The position numbers and the translations under genes were made by a program. A DNA stretch of 64,000 bases. Source: Lederbergia citri (GTDB taxonomy: Bacteria; Bacillota; Bacilli; Bacillales; Bacillaceae_C). Under the pieces are notes generated by a model. That model worked only from the letters and a program-made list of their open reading frames with translations. It was not told the origin of the DNA and did not search any database. Where the stretch lies: the NCBI RefSeq assembly GCF_018343625.1, contig NZ_JAGYPG010000001.1:1520231-1584230 (forward strand), read 5' to 3'. Of this stretch, positions 1 through 8,035 are shown piece by piece; position 1 is the first letter of the stretch, and every line of letters begins with the position of its first letter.

Positions 1-85
1 TTTCTGCAATATCTTTATAACTATCAGCTCCACTTAAATAACGTTTCACTGCGTCTAATTTTATTTCCATTGTATACTTTGACAT
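1..85 (-). CDS. IS3-family transposase OrfA, N-terminal fragment (cut by window edge)
   Basis: The first 28 codons are visible, starting at the ATG at 85-83 and running off the window. The peptide begins MSKYTMEIKLDAVKRYLSG and then continues with a Lys-Asp-Ile-Ala motif, the N-terminal helix-turn-helix pattern of IS3-family OrfA (transposase_8/HTH_28 type). OrfA binds the terminal repeats; OrfAB made by frameshifting is the active transposase in this family. The context, with terminal inverted repeats right upstream, supports the call. Whether the element is intact cannot be seen. Confidence 0.75.
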   Translation of the reverse strand, partial: MSKYTMEIKLDAVKRYLSGADSYKDIAE

Positions 86-137
86 AAAAACACCCCGTAA
101 ATGTTAGTTTAGTGTCTAACATTTACGGGGCAGTTCA
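1..137 (-). mobile_element. End of an IS3-family insertion sequence
   Basis: The element end holds the start of a transposase OrfA gene reading out of the window (see next entry). Just outside it is a perfect 15-bp inverted repeat, 93-107 against 116-130, with an 8-nt loop. The presumed outer terminus, read on the minus strand, starts TGAACTGCCCCGTAAATG. IS3/IS150-type elements typically begin with TG and have a CCCC-rich terminal repeat like this. The terminus at about 137 directly touches the stop codon of the neighbouring ytxB gene. The other end and any target-site duplication lie outside the window. Confidence 0.75.
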
Positions 138-728
138 TTAGCAGGGGTTTTTACCTTGATTTGTATGCTTAAAAAATTCTTCCCAAGTAACGATTGCGAT
201 TTTTTCTCGAAGAATATAAAACAGTAGAAGAAGAGAACCTATGACTATTACAGCCATTGTAGGAGAAAAATGTGTAATAAATTCACCAAATACAGTGTAA
301 AAAAAGGCAAGTGGGAGGTTTGTCGCGAATGCACCTTTCATAAAGCCTCGGAAATCTGGTCTTCTTTCAAGTAAACACAAATTAAGTAAATGATAATGGA
401 AAAAAGGAATAAGTCTCAAGACAGCAATTTGTCCGACAGTCATTTTATTATAGCGTCCAAACCATTTATATTTAATATTCATTAATTTTTCATACGTTTT
501 AGGCATTTTTCTTATACAAATATAGAATAATGCGGAAAGAAGGAGTAATCCTGCCATGGAATACACGGTCCCGAGGAAACTCCCAAAGAGGATTCCTCCC
601 GCCATACAGAGGAGAACAACTGGAATGAATAAAAATTGCCTGAGAACGTGAAAAAAGATAAAAATGAAAGGAGCTAGAATTCCTGTCCCTTCCATAAATG
701 CTAGCATGATCAGTAATTGTTTATCCAT
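138..728 (-). CDS. ytxB: TVP38/TMEM64-family membrane protein (YtxB-like)
   Basis: A 196-aa polytopic membrane protein with about five hydrophobic segments (near residues 5-25, 32-75, 130-150, 155-170). The central motif FxHYHLLN within an LRLIPFF stretch fits the SNARE-associated/VTT domain of the DedA/TVP38 group, proposed to act on lipids. The ATG at 728 is chosen because AGGTG lies 6 nt upstream; an in-frame GTG at 737 is possible. The stop codon is immediately followed by the end of an IS3 element, so the C-terminus (ending NQGKNPC) may have been altered by the insertion. It shares strand and region with ysdA. Confidence 0.75.
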   Translation of the reverse strand: MDKQLLIMLAFMEGTGILAPFIFIFFHVLRQFLFIPVVLLCMAGGILFGSFLGTVYSMAGLLLLSALFYICIRKMPKTYEKLMNIKYKWFGRYNKMTVGQIAVLRLIPFFHYHLLNLCLLERRPDFRGFMKGAFATNLPLAFFYTVFGEFITHFSPTMAVIVIGSLLLLFYILREKIAIVTWEEFFKHTNQGKNPC

Positions 729-776
729 CACGCTCACCTGCTTTCCTACCTCTATTTTATTTTTCCGGCTCGTCTG

Positions 777-1049
777 TTATGACACAAGGGTAAATAGATA
801 AAAATAAAGCAATAAGTCTATGAGCGCCAGAATAGGAAAACCATATTTAAACTGAAAATGTTTTGTTTTATGACGGTACATCTTCATCCCGATATAAGTC
901 CCCGGTGCTCCTCCAATAAGTGCCACTAACCAAAGATTTTTTTCACTAATTCTTCTTTGTTTATGTATAGATCTTTTTTTATCGGATTTCATGATTTGGA
1001 TTCCGAAAACATTGATAATTATAAAATACCAAATTAATAAAAATCTCAT
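777..1049 (-). CDS. ysdA: DUF1294 family membrane protein YsdA
   Basis: A 90-aa protein with an N-terminal membrane segment, a basic stretch (KSDKKRSIHKQRR), then two more hydrophobic segments and the conserved LIGGAPGTYIGMKMYRHKT core of DUF1294. Function is unknown. B. subtilis has ysdA just downstream of rplT, matching the position here. AAGGGGATTATAGAG precedes the ATG. Length is the same as family members (about 89 aa). Confidence 0.85.
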   Translation of the reverse strand: MRFLLIWYFIIINVFGIQIMKSDKKRSIHKQRRISEKNLWLVALIGGAPGTYIGMKMYRHKTKHFQFKYGFPILALIDLLLYFYLFTLVS

Positions 1050-1220
1050 CTCTATAATCCCCTTTAACTATACTATCTCTAATTTACAGGTGATTTGAGA
1101 GAACATCCAGTTTTTTGATGAGGGAGAGATTACGATATCGCTATTGTGTGTCTTTTTGAATTTTTATTCACAAGAGGAACCAAATCTCGGAAGAATTATG
1201 ACAAGGATTTAAGTTCTGCA

Positions 1221-1432
1221 GTGATTGAAATTGATACACCGCACAATTTTGATATATGCCGAAATTTTCTGCGATTAAGGCGATACTCCGCACGTTTGTG
1301 ACATTTGCTTGAGGTCTTCAGTGATTGAAACCGATACGCTGCATAATTGTTACATATGCTTACTTTCTGAGGCGATTGAGACCGATATGCCGCACATTTG
1401 TGTATATGCTTGAGGTTTGCCACGATTAGACT
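1221..1432. repeat. Tandem repeat array, 50-bp period, about 4 units
   Basis: Imperfect units begin at 1221, 1271, 1321, 1372 and 1422 (spacing 50, 50, 51, 50). Each starts with G-y-GATTrA and carries CCGATA and GCCGCAC-like blocks. The array fills most of the 508-bp gap between ysdA and rplT. A 75-codon open frame crosses it on the minus strand (1196-1423), but its peptide just repeats the array and has no convincing ribosome-binding site, so it is not called a gene. It may be distantly related to the 51-bp arrays near 17.8 and 58.4 kb, but the resemblance is weak. Confidence 0.75.
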
Positions 1433-1516
1433 TTGTAAAAAAATTGTTCAGTAATTTAAATAATTCCAACAGATTTTAAAAGTCGAACCTTTCTTCCTTA
1501 AATAATTTCCATAAAG

Positions 1517-1552
1517 CAAAAAAACCATCCTCCAAATGGAGAATGGTTTTTT
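1517..1552 (-). terminator. Rho-independent terminator after rplT
   Basis: The stem is 1525-1533 against 1538-1546 (CCATTCTCC with GGAGGATGG on the minus strand, one G-U pair), followed by a run of T. It closes the infC-rpmI-rplT operon just after the rplT stop. Confidence 0.85.
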
Positions 1553-1557
1553 ATGCA

Positions 1558-1911
1558 TTAAAGAGCAGCTTTAGCTTTGTTTGCTAATTCTGCAAATGCT
1601 TGTTGGTCAGAAATTGCAAGGTCTGCAAGCATTTTGCGATTTACTTCGATACCAGCTACTTTTAAGCCGTGCATTAAACGGCTGTAAGATAATCCGTTCA
1701 TGCGAGCTGCAGCGTTAATACGTGTAATCCATAATTTACGGAAGTCACGCTTTTTGTTGCGGCGATCGCGATAAGCGTACATATAAGATTTCATTACTTG
1801 CTGGTTTGCTACTCTAAATAATCTATGTTTTGAACCAAAATAACCTTTAGCTAATTTTAAAACTTTTTTACGACGTCTGCGGGTAACTGTACCGCCTTTT
1901 ACACGTGGCAT
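1558..1911 (-). CDS. rplT: 50S ribosomal protein L20
   Basis: A 117-aa basic protein starting [16 protein letters not shown], the universal L20 N-terminus, with the [20 protein letters not shown] block. L20 binds 23S rRNA early in large-subunit assembly. In B. subtilis it also represses its own operon by binding the mRNA leader upstream of infC. It is the last gene of infC-rpmI-rplT, 23 bp after rpmI, with AGGAGGGAATTATT before the ATG. Confidence 0.98.
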   Translation of the reverse strand: MPRVKGGTVTRRRRKKVLKLAKGYFGSKHRLFRVANQQVMKSYMYAYRDRRNKKRDFRKLWITRINAAARMNGLSYSRLMHGLKVAGIEVNRKMLADLAISDQQAFAELANKAKAAL

Positions 1912-1934
1912 AATAATTCCCTCCTAATTGAGTC

Positions 1935-2135
1935 TTATTTCAGGTTGTCTAGCATGTGGCGAATACGGCGGAAATCACCTTTAGAAACCAATGCTGCTTT
2001 ACGTAGTTTGCGTTTTTGTTTTGTTGTTTTATTTGCGAACATGTGGCTTGTATAAGCGTGTGAACGTTTCAATTTACCGGAACCTGTTCTTTTGAAGCGT
2101 TTTGCTGAGCCACGGTGTGTCTTCATTTTTGGCAT
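1935..2135 (-). CDS. rpmI: 50S ribosomal protein L35
   Basis: A 66-aa very basic protein, [20 protein letters not shown] at the N-terminus, the standard L35 sequence and length. It is the middle gene of the infC-rpmI-rplT operon, 21 bp downstream of infC. GGAGGAAGACTCT precedes the start codon. Confidence 0.98.
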   Translation of the reverse strand: MPKMKTHRGSAKRFKRTGSGKLKRSHAYTSHMFANKTTKQKRKLRKAALVSKGDFRRIRHMLDNLK

Positions 2136-2156
2136 AGAGTCTTCCTCCTCAAAACA

Positions 2157-2675
2157 TTACTTTTCATTTTTTGGTGCTAAAACTAAGAACATGCTTCTAC
2201 CGTCCATTTTCGGAACCGATTCAACAGTCGCTAAATCGTTACATTCTTCAGCAAATCGATTTAAAACACGTTGTCCGATTTCTTTATGTGTAATCGCACG
2301 TCCTCTAAAACGAATAGATGCTTTTACTTTATCGCCTTTTTCCAAGAATTTACGGCCATTACGAAGCTTCGTATTAAAATCATGTTCATCAATTGTAGGA
2401 CTCAAACGAACTTCCTTCACGTTGATCACTTTTTGATTTTTACGTGCTTCTTTATCTTTCTTCTGTTGTTCGAAACGGAATTTCCCATAGTCCATAATGC
2501 GGGCAACAGGAGGTTTTGCATTAGGAGCAACAAGAACAAGATCAAGATTTACACGGGCAGCGATTTCAAGTGCTTCATTGCGGGATTTTACTCCTAGCTG
2601 TTCACCGTTATGGTCGACGAGACGAAGTTCACGGGCACGAATGCCTTCATTTACCAACATATCTTTGCTAATAAT
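2157..2675 (-). CDS. infC: Translation initiation factor IF-3
   Basis: IF-3 binds the 30S subunit, prevents 50S joining and proofreads start codons. The 172-aa product has the N-terminal domain ([13 protein letters not shown]), a basic linker and the C-terminal domain with [12 protein letters not shown] and the [11 protein letters not shown] block. No ATG or GTG fits the family N-terminus. GGAGGTG at 2680-2686 lies 5-9 nt before two successive ATT codons (2675-2673 and 2672-2670), and the product would start M(I)-I-S-K-D like the B. subtilis protein. An ATT start is the family rule and allows IF-3 to autoregulate. An upstream in-frame ATG near 2699 lies before the ribosome-binding site and is not used. 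Confidence 0.93.
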   Translation of the reverse strand: MISKDMLVNEGIRARELRLVDHNGEQLGVKSRNEALEIAARVNLDLVLVAPNAKPPVARIMDYGKFRFEQQKKDKEARKNQKVINVKEVRLSPTIDEHDFNTKLRNGRKFLEKGDKVKASIRFRGRAITHKEIGQRVLNRFAEECNDLATVESVPKMDGRSMFLVLAPKNEK

Positions 2676-2799
2676 TAGCCACCTCCAAGGTATTTTCAAA
2701 GAATACGATGTTTGTTTCTAAAATGCTGCCCAAAATGAGCATTAAAAAAGTGCGGGCATAAGCAACCCGCACTGTATTCACGCACAAATAGACAATTGA
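2676..2799 (-). promoter_or_regulatory. infC operon leader with attenuator (L20 leader)
   Basis: Between a TGGTATAAT extended -10 and infC lies a leader of about 124 nt. It contains an 8-bp GC-rich hairpin (2749-2756 with 2766-2773, AGTGCGGG paired to CCCGCACT) followed on the minus strand by six T at about 2743-2748, an intrinsic terminator inside the leader. B. subtilis controls this operon by L20-dependent premature termination in the same place. The hairpin is seen; L20 control is inferred from the family. Confidence 0.7.
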
Positions 2800-2805
2800 A
2801 TAACA

Positions 2806-2814
2806 ATTATACCA
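2806..2814 (-). promoter_or_regulatory. Extended -10 promoter for infC-rpmI-rplT
   Basis: TGGTATAAT on the minus strand is a TGN-extended -10. A TTGACA lies only 9 bp upstream, too close to be its -35, so the element probably relies on the extended -10. No further gene lies in 2815-3065. Confidence 0.5.
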
Positions 2815-3065
2815 TTAACCTGTCAACAGCAAATTTAAGCGTCAATCAGGCGAGAAGCGGGCAGCTCCTTCTTCTACAAACGAGTATTCAGTTCACCTTA
2901 GTTACTTTAACACAAACATATGCTTAAGTCAATGATGAATCAATTTAATCAACGTCTTTCATCATAACAAAAGCAACTTCATAAAGCAATGATTTTTTAG
3001 AAAATGTTTTAAAAAGGCCCAAACAGGAAAAACTTTTTATAATACGTTTATATGGAGGCATTAGA

Positions 3066-3608
3066 ATGAAAATTGTATATACAACCTTACTAGGAGCTAC
3101 TCTTGTTTTTGGTATAGCCGCTTGTTCAAACGATCCTTCTGTAGACAATCACCCTAAGGAACAAGTAGTTCCAACTGAATCATCAAAAAATGCTAATACT
3201 CCAGATGATAAGAGTATAGACAATAGCGGAAATAAATCTGTTGGAAATGTAGCCAATGATCAAAATGCTGCAGAAAAAATGAAAGAACTTAACTTCACTA
3301 ATTTTGACCTGGAAGTTCAATATGACAATGACCTAGACTTTGATTTCGAATATGAACAAAGAAGTGATAATGGTGAATATAAAGCTGAGATGAAGGATCG
3401 GATTAATGATAGAGAGCTAAAAGGAATGGAAGCATTCAGTTTGATATATACACAATTAAAAGACTTAGACATTAATACAAATACTCCAAAAGAAGACGTT
3501 ATTCAAAATATCCTGCAACGATTGAATCTTAGCGACAATTATAAATCTTTCGATTTAGAATATATATTAAAAGATGGATCGAAAATCGAGATAAAAGATA
3601 ATAAATAA
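3066..3608 (+). CDS. YusW-like lipoprotein
   Basis: The 180-aa product has a signal peptide ending in a lipobox (GIAAC, Cys at residue 20), so it should be a membrane-anchored lipoprotein. A low-complexity Asn/Asp/Ser linker (about 22-75) leads to a C-terminal domain with NFDLEVQYDNDLDFDFEYE and YILKDGSKIEIKD, which resembles B. subtilis YusW. Function is unknown. GGAGG lies 8 nt before the ATG. It is a single gene divergent from infC, with its own terminator. Confidence 0.8.
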   Translation: MKIVYTTLLGATLVFGIAACSNDPSVDNHPKEQVVPTESSKNANTPDDKSIDNSGNKSVGNVANDQNAAEKMKELNFTNFDLEVQYDNDLDFDFEYEQRSDNGEYKAEMKDRINDRELKGMEAFSLIYTQLKDLDINTNTPKEDVIQNILQRLNLSDNYKSFDLEYILKDGSKIEIKDNK

Positions 3609-3611
3609 TAG

Positions 3612-3650
3612 GTAAAAGCCCCCTTCTATAAAGAAGGGGCTTTTACATTT
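3612..3650 (+). terminator. Terminator after the YusW-like gene
   Basis: GTAAAAGCCCC (3612-3622) pairs with GGGGCTTTTAC (3636-3646), giving U-rich and A-rich flanks. It could work on both strands. Confidence 0.75.
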
Positions 3651-3776
3651 AAGAGTGCTTCAACCAGATCGGAATTAATTATAATTCCAACAACTTTTTT
3701 TTCAAAAAATTATAACGAAAGATTGTCCATTTCTAATGTACTTTTACAAAAAGCTTAAGATTGTTACATACTTTCG

Positions 3777-3815
3777 AAAAAAGCTTGTAGAGAAATGATC
3801 TTTCTCTACAAGCAA
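3777..3815 (-). terminator. Terminator after thrS
   Basis: A perfect 13-bp stem (3783-3795 with 3801-3813) is followed on the minus strand by CTTTTTTCG. It lies directly after the thrS stop codon. Confidence 0.85.
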
Positions 3816-3819
3816 TTCT

Positions 3820-5748
3820 TTAGTTTATCTTTACTTCTTCTTTTATTTTTTCGATAAAATCCTCAAAAGGAATTGTTTCAGATTTTTGCTCTCCGTATTT
3901 TCTAACATTTACAGACTTGCTTTCAATTTCATTGTCCCCGACAACAAGCATATAAGGAATCTTTTGCATTTGCGCTTCCCTGATTTTGTAGCCAATTTTT
4001 TCATCACGCTTATCAAGTTCAACACGGAAGCCTGAAGCTTTTAATTGATCCATTACTTGTTTTGCATAGTCAAAATGCACATCTGGAGAAACTGGAATCA
4101 CCTGTACTTGAACTGGAGCTAGCCAAGTTGGAAACGCACCTTTATATTCTTCAATTAAAAAGGCTACGAAACGTTCCATTGTGGAGACAACCCCGCGGTG
4201 AATGACAACAGGTCGATGTTGTTTCCCGTCTTCTCCAACATAAGTTAAGTCAAATTTTTCAGGAAGCAGGAAATCAAGTTGAACAGTTGAGAGAGTCTCC
4301 TCCTTGCCTAAAGCTGTTTTAACTTGGACATCCAGCTTCGGACCATAGAAAGCAGCTTCTCCTTCTGCTTCAAAATATTCAACACCAAGGTCATCCATTG
4401 CTTCTTTTAGCATCGCTTGTGCTTTGTTCCACATTTCATCATCATCAAAATATTTCTCTTTGTCCTCTGGATCGCGGTAAGAAAGACGGAATGAATAATC
4501 GTCAATCTCAAAGTCTTTGTATACTTCATTTATAAGCTGAACGACACGGATGAACTCATCCTTAATTTGGTCCGGACGAACAAAAATATGAGCATCATTC
4601 AATGTCATTCCACGAACACGCTGGAGACCCGATAAAGCACCTGACATTTCATAACGATGCATAGTACCTAACTCAGCAATTCGGATTGGCAGTTCACGAT
4701 AACTATGAATGTCATTTTTGTACACCATCATATGATGTGGGCAGTTCATTGGACGCAATACGAGCTGTTCATTATCCATTTCCATGACTGGGAACATATC
4801 TTCACGATAATGATCCCAATGGCCACTTGTCTTATAAAGCTCTACGCTTCCCATTATTGGAGTATATACATGATCATAGCCCAAAGCTACCTCTTTATCG
4901 ACTATATAGCGTTCGATAATTCTACGAATTGTTGCACCTTTAGGAAGCCAAAGCGGCAGTCCTTGCCCAACCTTTTGAGAGTTTGTAAATAAACTTAATT
5001 CTTTACCTAGCTTACGATGATCTCGTTCTTTTGCTTCTTCCAACATTTTTAAATGGTGCTCAAGATCTTCTTTTTTGAAAAACGCTGTTCCATAAATACG
5101 TTGCAACATCTTATTATTACTGTCGCCACGCCAATATGCTCCAGCAATGCTTAACAGTTTAAACTCTTTGATTTTTCCTGTTGAAGGAACATGAACACCA
5201 CGACATAAATCTGCGAAATCACCTTGTTCATAAATTGTTACTTTTTCATCTGCTGGAATCGCATCAATTAATTCCTGCTTATATTCATCATGGGCAAACA
5301 TTTGCTTCGCTTCGTTGCGTGATACTTCTTTCCGGACAACTTCAATGTTCTCATTAATGATTTTTTTCATTTCTTTTTCAATGAGAGGAAGATCTTCAGG
5401 AGTAATGGAATGTTCCAGATCCATATCATAATAAAAACCATTCTCGATAACAGGACCTACTCCTAGTTTTACATCTGGAAACAATCTTTTGACCGCTTGG
5501 GCCATTAAATGGGCTGTACTATGGCGCAATATTTCTAGGGCTCCATCACTTTCAGGTGTGATAATTTCAATCGAACCATCTTTCCCGATAGGTGTTTTCA
5601 AATCTATGAATTGATCATTTATTTTTCCAGCCAATGCTTTTTTTCGTAAGCCCGGACTAATGGAAGCTGCAATGTCTTCGGTTGTCGTAGTATTTGAAAA
5701 CTCCTTTATTGTTCCGTCTGGGAAAGTAATTTTTACTTGTTCTGACAT
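3820..5748 (-). CDS. thrS: Threonyl-tRNA synthetase
   Basis: This class II synthetase charges tRNA-Thr. The 642-aa protein has the TGS domain (about 1-62), the second N-terminal editing-like domain with [13 protein letters not shown], the catalytic core with the zinc-ligand motif RPMNCPHHM, and the C-terminal anticodon-binding domain. The ATG at 5748 is chosen: AAGGAGTG sits 7 nt upstream and the product then starts [12 protein letters not shown] as in B. subtilis. The open frame extends 30 codons further up without family support. Regulation is by the T-box leader upstream. Confidence 0.97.
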   Translation of the reverse strand: MSEQVKITFPDGTIKEFSNTTTTEDIAASISPGLRKKALAGKINDQFIDLKTPIGKDGSIEIITPESDGALEILRHSTAHLMAQAVKRLFPDVKLGVGPVIENGFYYDMDLEHSITPEDLPLIEKEMKKIINENIEVVRKEVSRNEAKQMFAHDEYKQELIDAIPADEKVTIYEQGDFADLCRGVHVPSTGKIKEFKLLSIAGAYWRGDSNNKMLQRIYGTAFFKKEDLEHHLKMLEEAKERDHRKLGKELSLFTNSQKVGQGLPLWLPKGATIRRIIERYIVDKEVALGYDHVYTPIMGSVELYKTSGHWDHYREDMFPVMEMDNEQLVLRPMNCPHHMMVYKNDIHSYRELPIRIAELGTMHRYEMSGALSGLQRVRGMTLNDAHIFVRPDQIKDEFIRVVQLINEVYKDFEIDDYSFRLSYRDPEDKEKYFDDDEMWNKAQAMLKEAMDDLGVEYFEAEGEAAFYGPKLDVQVKTALGKEETLSTVQLDFLLPEKFDLTYVGEDGKQHRPVVIHRGVVSTMERFVAFLIEEYKGAFPTWLAPVQVQVIPVSPDVHFDYAKQVMDQLKASGFRVELDKRDEKIGYKIREAQMQKIPYMLVVGDNEIESKSVNVRKYGEQKSETIPFEDFIEKIKEEVKIN

Positions 5749-5856
5749 GACACTACACTCCTTTTTCATTTTTTTGATTGATTTGCAAAAACTTATTGTT
5801 GATTTTGGTTCCTCGTAGACTCGAGCGAAAATTAACAAATAAATTTAAGCAATATA

Positions 5857-6105
5857 AAAAACTCGTCCCTGGAAAGGGACGAGTTTTATACACGTGGTTC
5901 CACCCTAATTTTTATCATGCAAAATAAGCATAATAACTTTGGATTATTCATAACGGAGATCTTCCGCCAATCAATACTACACGCTTATGCGGATTCATGA
6001 TTGGAGTTCAAAGGTGGTAAGCATTTAGTTCGTGTTGGAAAGTTCGCAGCTATTCTTTCCTCTCTGAAAACCGTAACAAAATACCCATGTCCTTATCAAA
6101 ACTTA
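5857..6105 (-). promoter_or_regulatory. T-box riboswitch upstream of thrS
   Basis: The minus strand carries the T-box signature AGGGTGGAACCACG at 5893-5906, followed by a 12-bp terminator stem (5859-5870 with 5875-5886) and a T run. Upstream is a long stem I region with the AGAGAG element. ACCACC at 6013-6018 on the minus strand offers an ACC threonine codon as specifier. T-boxes sense uncharged tRNA and switch from terminator to antiterminator. The specifier assignment is inference. The gap 5749-5856 holds only the thrS leader end. Confidence 0.92.
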
Positions 6106-6152
6106 TAAATGTAAGATTATGTACGCTATTATAGTCGTTTTGAAAATGAAAA

Positions 6153-6986
6153 TCAAGTATCTGTAAAAGCTTTTATTAAAGTATTTAAATGGGTAGTCGG
6201 TAAAATGGATAAACGTTCTTCAAAAATATTTTTTAACGTTCTAATTAATGGCTGATCTTCTTCGTCCGTGTATAAAAAGATTTTGATTGGAGCCATTGAT
6301 AAAAGCGGTGCAATTACAGAAGAATCTACATATACCGGGTGGTTTGAAAGTAAACGGCGATCCATGATGTCCTTGATTTCATCCTTTCCCATTTCATTTA
6401 GTTTTTCGTTAAAAAACAAGATGGGTTTATCAAGTAATACATGAACAACATTTTGCTTTGTGCTGCGTTTCTTTAAATAATCCCGTAACATATTTACAAA
6501 CATCTGGTAATCTTGTTCCATTTTATATTCGTCTATTGCGATATTTAAATATTCTCTTACATGGTCAAAATATTTTTTCAAACGAAATCGCATAAAGGAT
6601 TCAAATAAAACGGCACCCTTATAATCAAGTAAATCTATAACCGCTTCCTGAATAAATTCTTCTTCATCCATTTGTCCGACCAATGAAATTAATTCAACCC
6701 GTTCCCCAGAAAACATTTGATTTAATATACTTATGATTTCAATACGTTCATCTTCATTGTCATATTTATACTTTTCCCGTAATACTTTGTCCACCCACTC
6801 ATTCCTTTTTACGTCTTGAATAAATTGAAGGATAGCATGAATATACTGCTCTTTTTTTATCAAAAGATACTGAAAGGAATATATATATTGGCTTTGCCTT
6901 TCCGTAAAGGAGTCCTGCAAGCCATTGGCAGTTAAAAAAGCTTTAAAACGTATGGCATCCTGAATGGATTTAAACATTAATTCCAA
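6153..6986 (-). CDS. ytxC: Sporulation-associated protein YtxC
   Basis: A 277-aa soluble protein of the YtxC family, found in spore-formers next to dnaI and thrS as here. Function is unknown. The proposed start is TTG at 6986 with GGGGGAG 5-8 nt upstream; an ATG three codons in (6977) is the alternative. No catalytic motif was recognised. The preceding terminator (7068-7097) separates it from nrdR-dnaB-dnaI. Confidence 0.82.
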   Translation of the reverse strand: MELMFKSIQDAIRFKAFLTANGLQDSFTERQSQYIYSFQYLLIKKEQYIHAILQFIQDVKRNEWVDKVLREKYKYDNEDERIEIISILNQMFSGERVELISLVGQMDEEEFIQEAVIDLLDYKGAVLFESFMRFRLKKYFDHVREYLNIAIDEYKMEQDYQMFVNMLRDYLKKRSTKQNVVHVLLDKPILFFNEKLNEMGKDEIKDIMDRRLLSNHPVYVDSSVIAPLLSMAPIKIFLYTDEEDQPLIRTLKNIFEERLSILPTTHLNTLIKAFTDT

Positions 6987-7067
6987 GCCTGCTCCCCCTT
7001 TTTTCCTGCATTGTTACATATATATGAGAGAGCGCTTGGACTAGACCTGATAATATGACCAAGCAAG

Positions 7068-7097
7068 AAAAAAACACCTGCAATAAATACAGGTGCT
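7068..7097 (-). terminator. Terminator after dnaI
   Basis: CACCTG/CAGGTG stem (7075-7080 with 7090-7095, extended by flanking bases) followed on the minus strand by seven T. Confidence 0.75.
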
Positions 7098-8035
7098 TAA
7101 AAATGTCTTCTATTTGGTCCATCCACTCGAACTGGGATTGAAAGGTATTTGATTCTCTCCATAATTCTAGCGGCTTTCATCTTTTCCTCTTCTCCTCTTT
7201 GTGAGTAAGTAAGGTGATGCTCAAGACCAGCAAAATCAAAATTAGAAGAGAAAAAGGTAGGGAGCTGCTCGTGCATTCTAAATTGCAAAATAGACCCAAG
7301 GACTTCATCTCTTGTCCAGCTGGACATCGCTTCTGCTCCTAAGTCATCAAGCATTAGGACCTTAGCATTTTTCACTGCATCCAGCTTTTCACTTAAGGAC
7401 TGGTCGCTCAATGATTGCTTCATCTCACGCAAAAATTCGGGAACATACACTATCAATGTTGAAATTTCTTTTTCAGCCAATTGATTGGCAATGGCTCCCA
7501 ATAAATAAGATTTACCTACACCAAAGCTTCCATGTAAATATAATCCTTTCATCATTCCTTTACCGGGTTCATAGGAAGATGCGAATTTCTCGGCGAATTC
7601 AAAGGCATCAATTCGTCCGGGGCTATTTAAAGAGAATTCGGCAAATGATGCTTGAAGAATTTCTTTTGGAACATAAATGCTGCTTATCAGTCTTTCTGAT
7701 TTTCTACGTTCATCATGAATCACTTTAGTTGGACACGGTCGGTAGTATAACCCGATTGTCCCACGTTCTATTGCGATTTCTGGTTCATATCCAGGCATAA
7801 GATTGCAGCACTTTTCTAGACCGGGGCAATTTATGCATTTTTTCGTTTGAGAAGCATACTCATAGAGCTTCATCATATTATTTTCGATAATCTCATCTGT
7901 AAGATGATCTCTATTTTCTTCTATAAATGCAAGAACCTCAGGATTTTGTAAAACTTCTATTTTCATATCATCATAACGTTGTCTAAAACTAGATGATTGC
8001 GATAGTTTTTTTATTGTATCATCAATTCTCTCCAC
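7097..8035 (-). CDS. dnaI: Primosomal protein DnaI (helicase loader)
   Basis: This AAA+ ATPase loads the replicative helicase DnaC with DnaB and DnaD. The 312-aa protein has an N-terminal helicase-binding domain with a cysteine cluster (KCINCPGLEKCC), Walker A GSFGVGKS, Walker B VLMLDDLGAE and sensor TFFSSNF. The start is set at GTG 8035: GGAGG lies 8 nt upstream. The GTG at 8044 is part of that ribosome-binding sequence. The gene overlaps the end of dnaB by 14 bp, so the two are coupled. Confidence 0.95.
   Translation of the reverse strand: MERIDDTIKKLSQSSSFRQRYDDMKIEVLQNPEVLAFIEENRDHLTDEIIENNMMKLYEYASQTKKCINCPGLEKCCNLMPGYEPEIAIERGTIGLYYRPCPTKVIHDERRKSERLISSIYVPKEILQASFAEFSLNSPGRIDAFEFAEKFASSYEPGKGMMKGLYLHGSFGVGKSYLLGAIANQLAEKEISTLIVYVPEFLREMKQSLSDQSLSEKLDAVKNAKVLMLDDLGAEAMSSWTRDEVLGSILQFRMHEQLPTFFSSNFDFAGLEHHLTYSQRGEEEKMKAARIMERIKYLSIPVRVDGPNRRHF

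Noticed and set aside
1196..1423. 75-codon ORF between ysdA and rplT
   Set aside because: Its peptide mirrors the 50-bp repeat; no convincing start signal.
2092..2721. Plus-strand ORFs over rpmI and infC
   Set aside because: Shadows of the real genes on the other strand.
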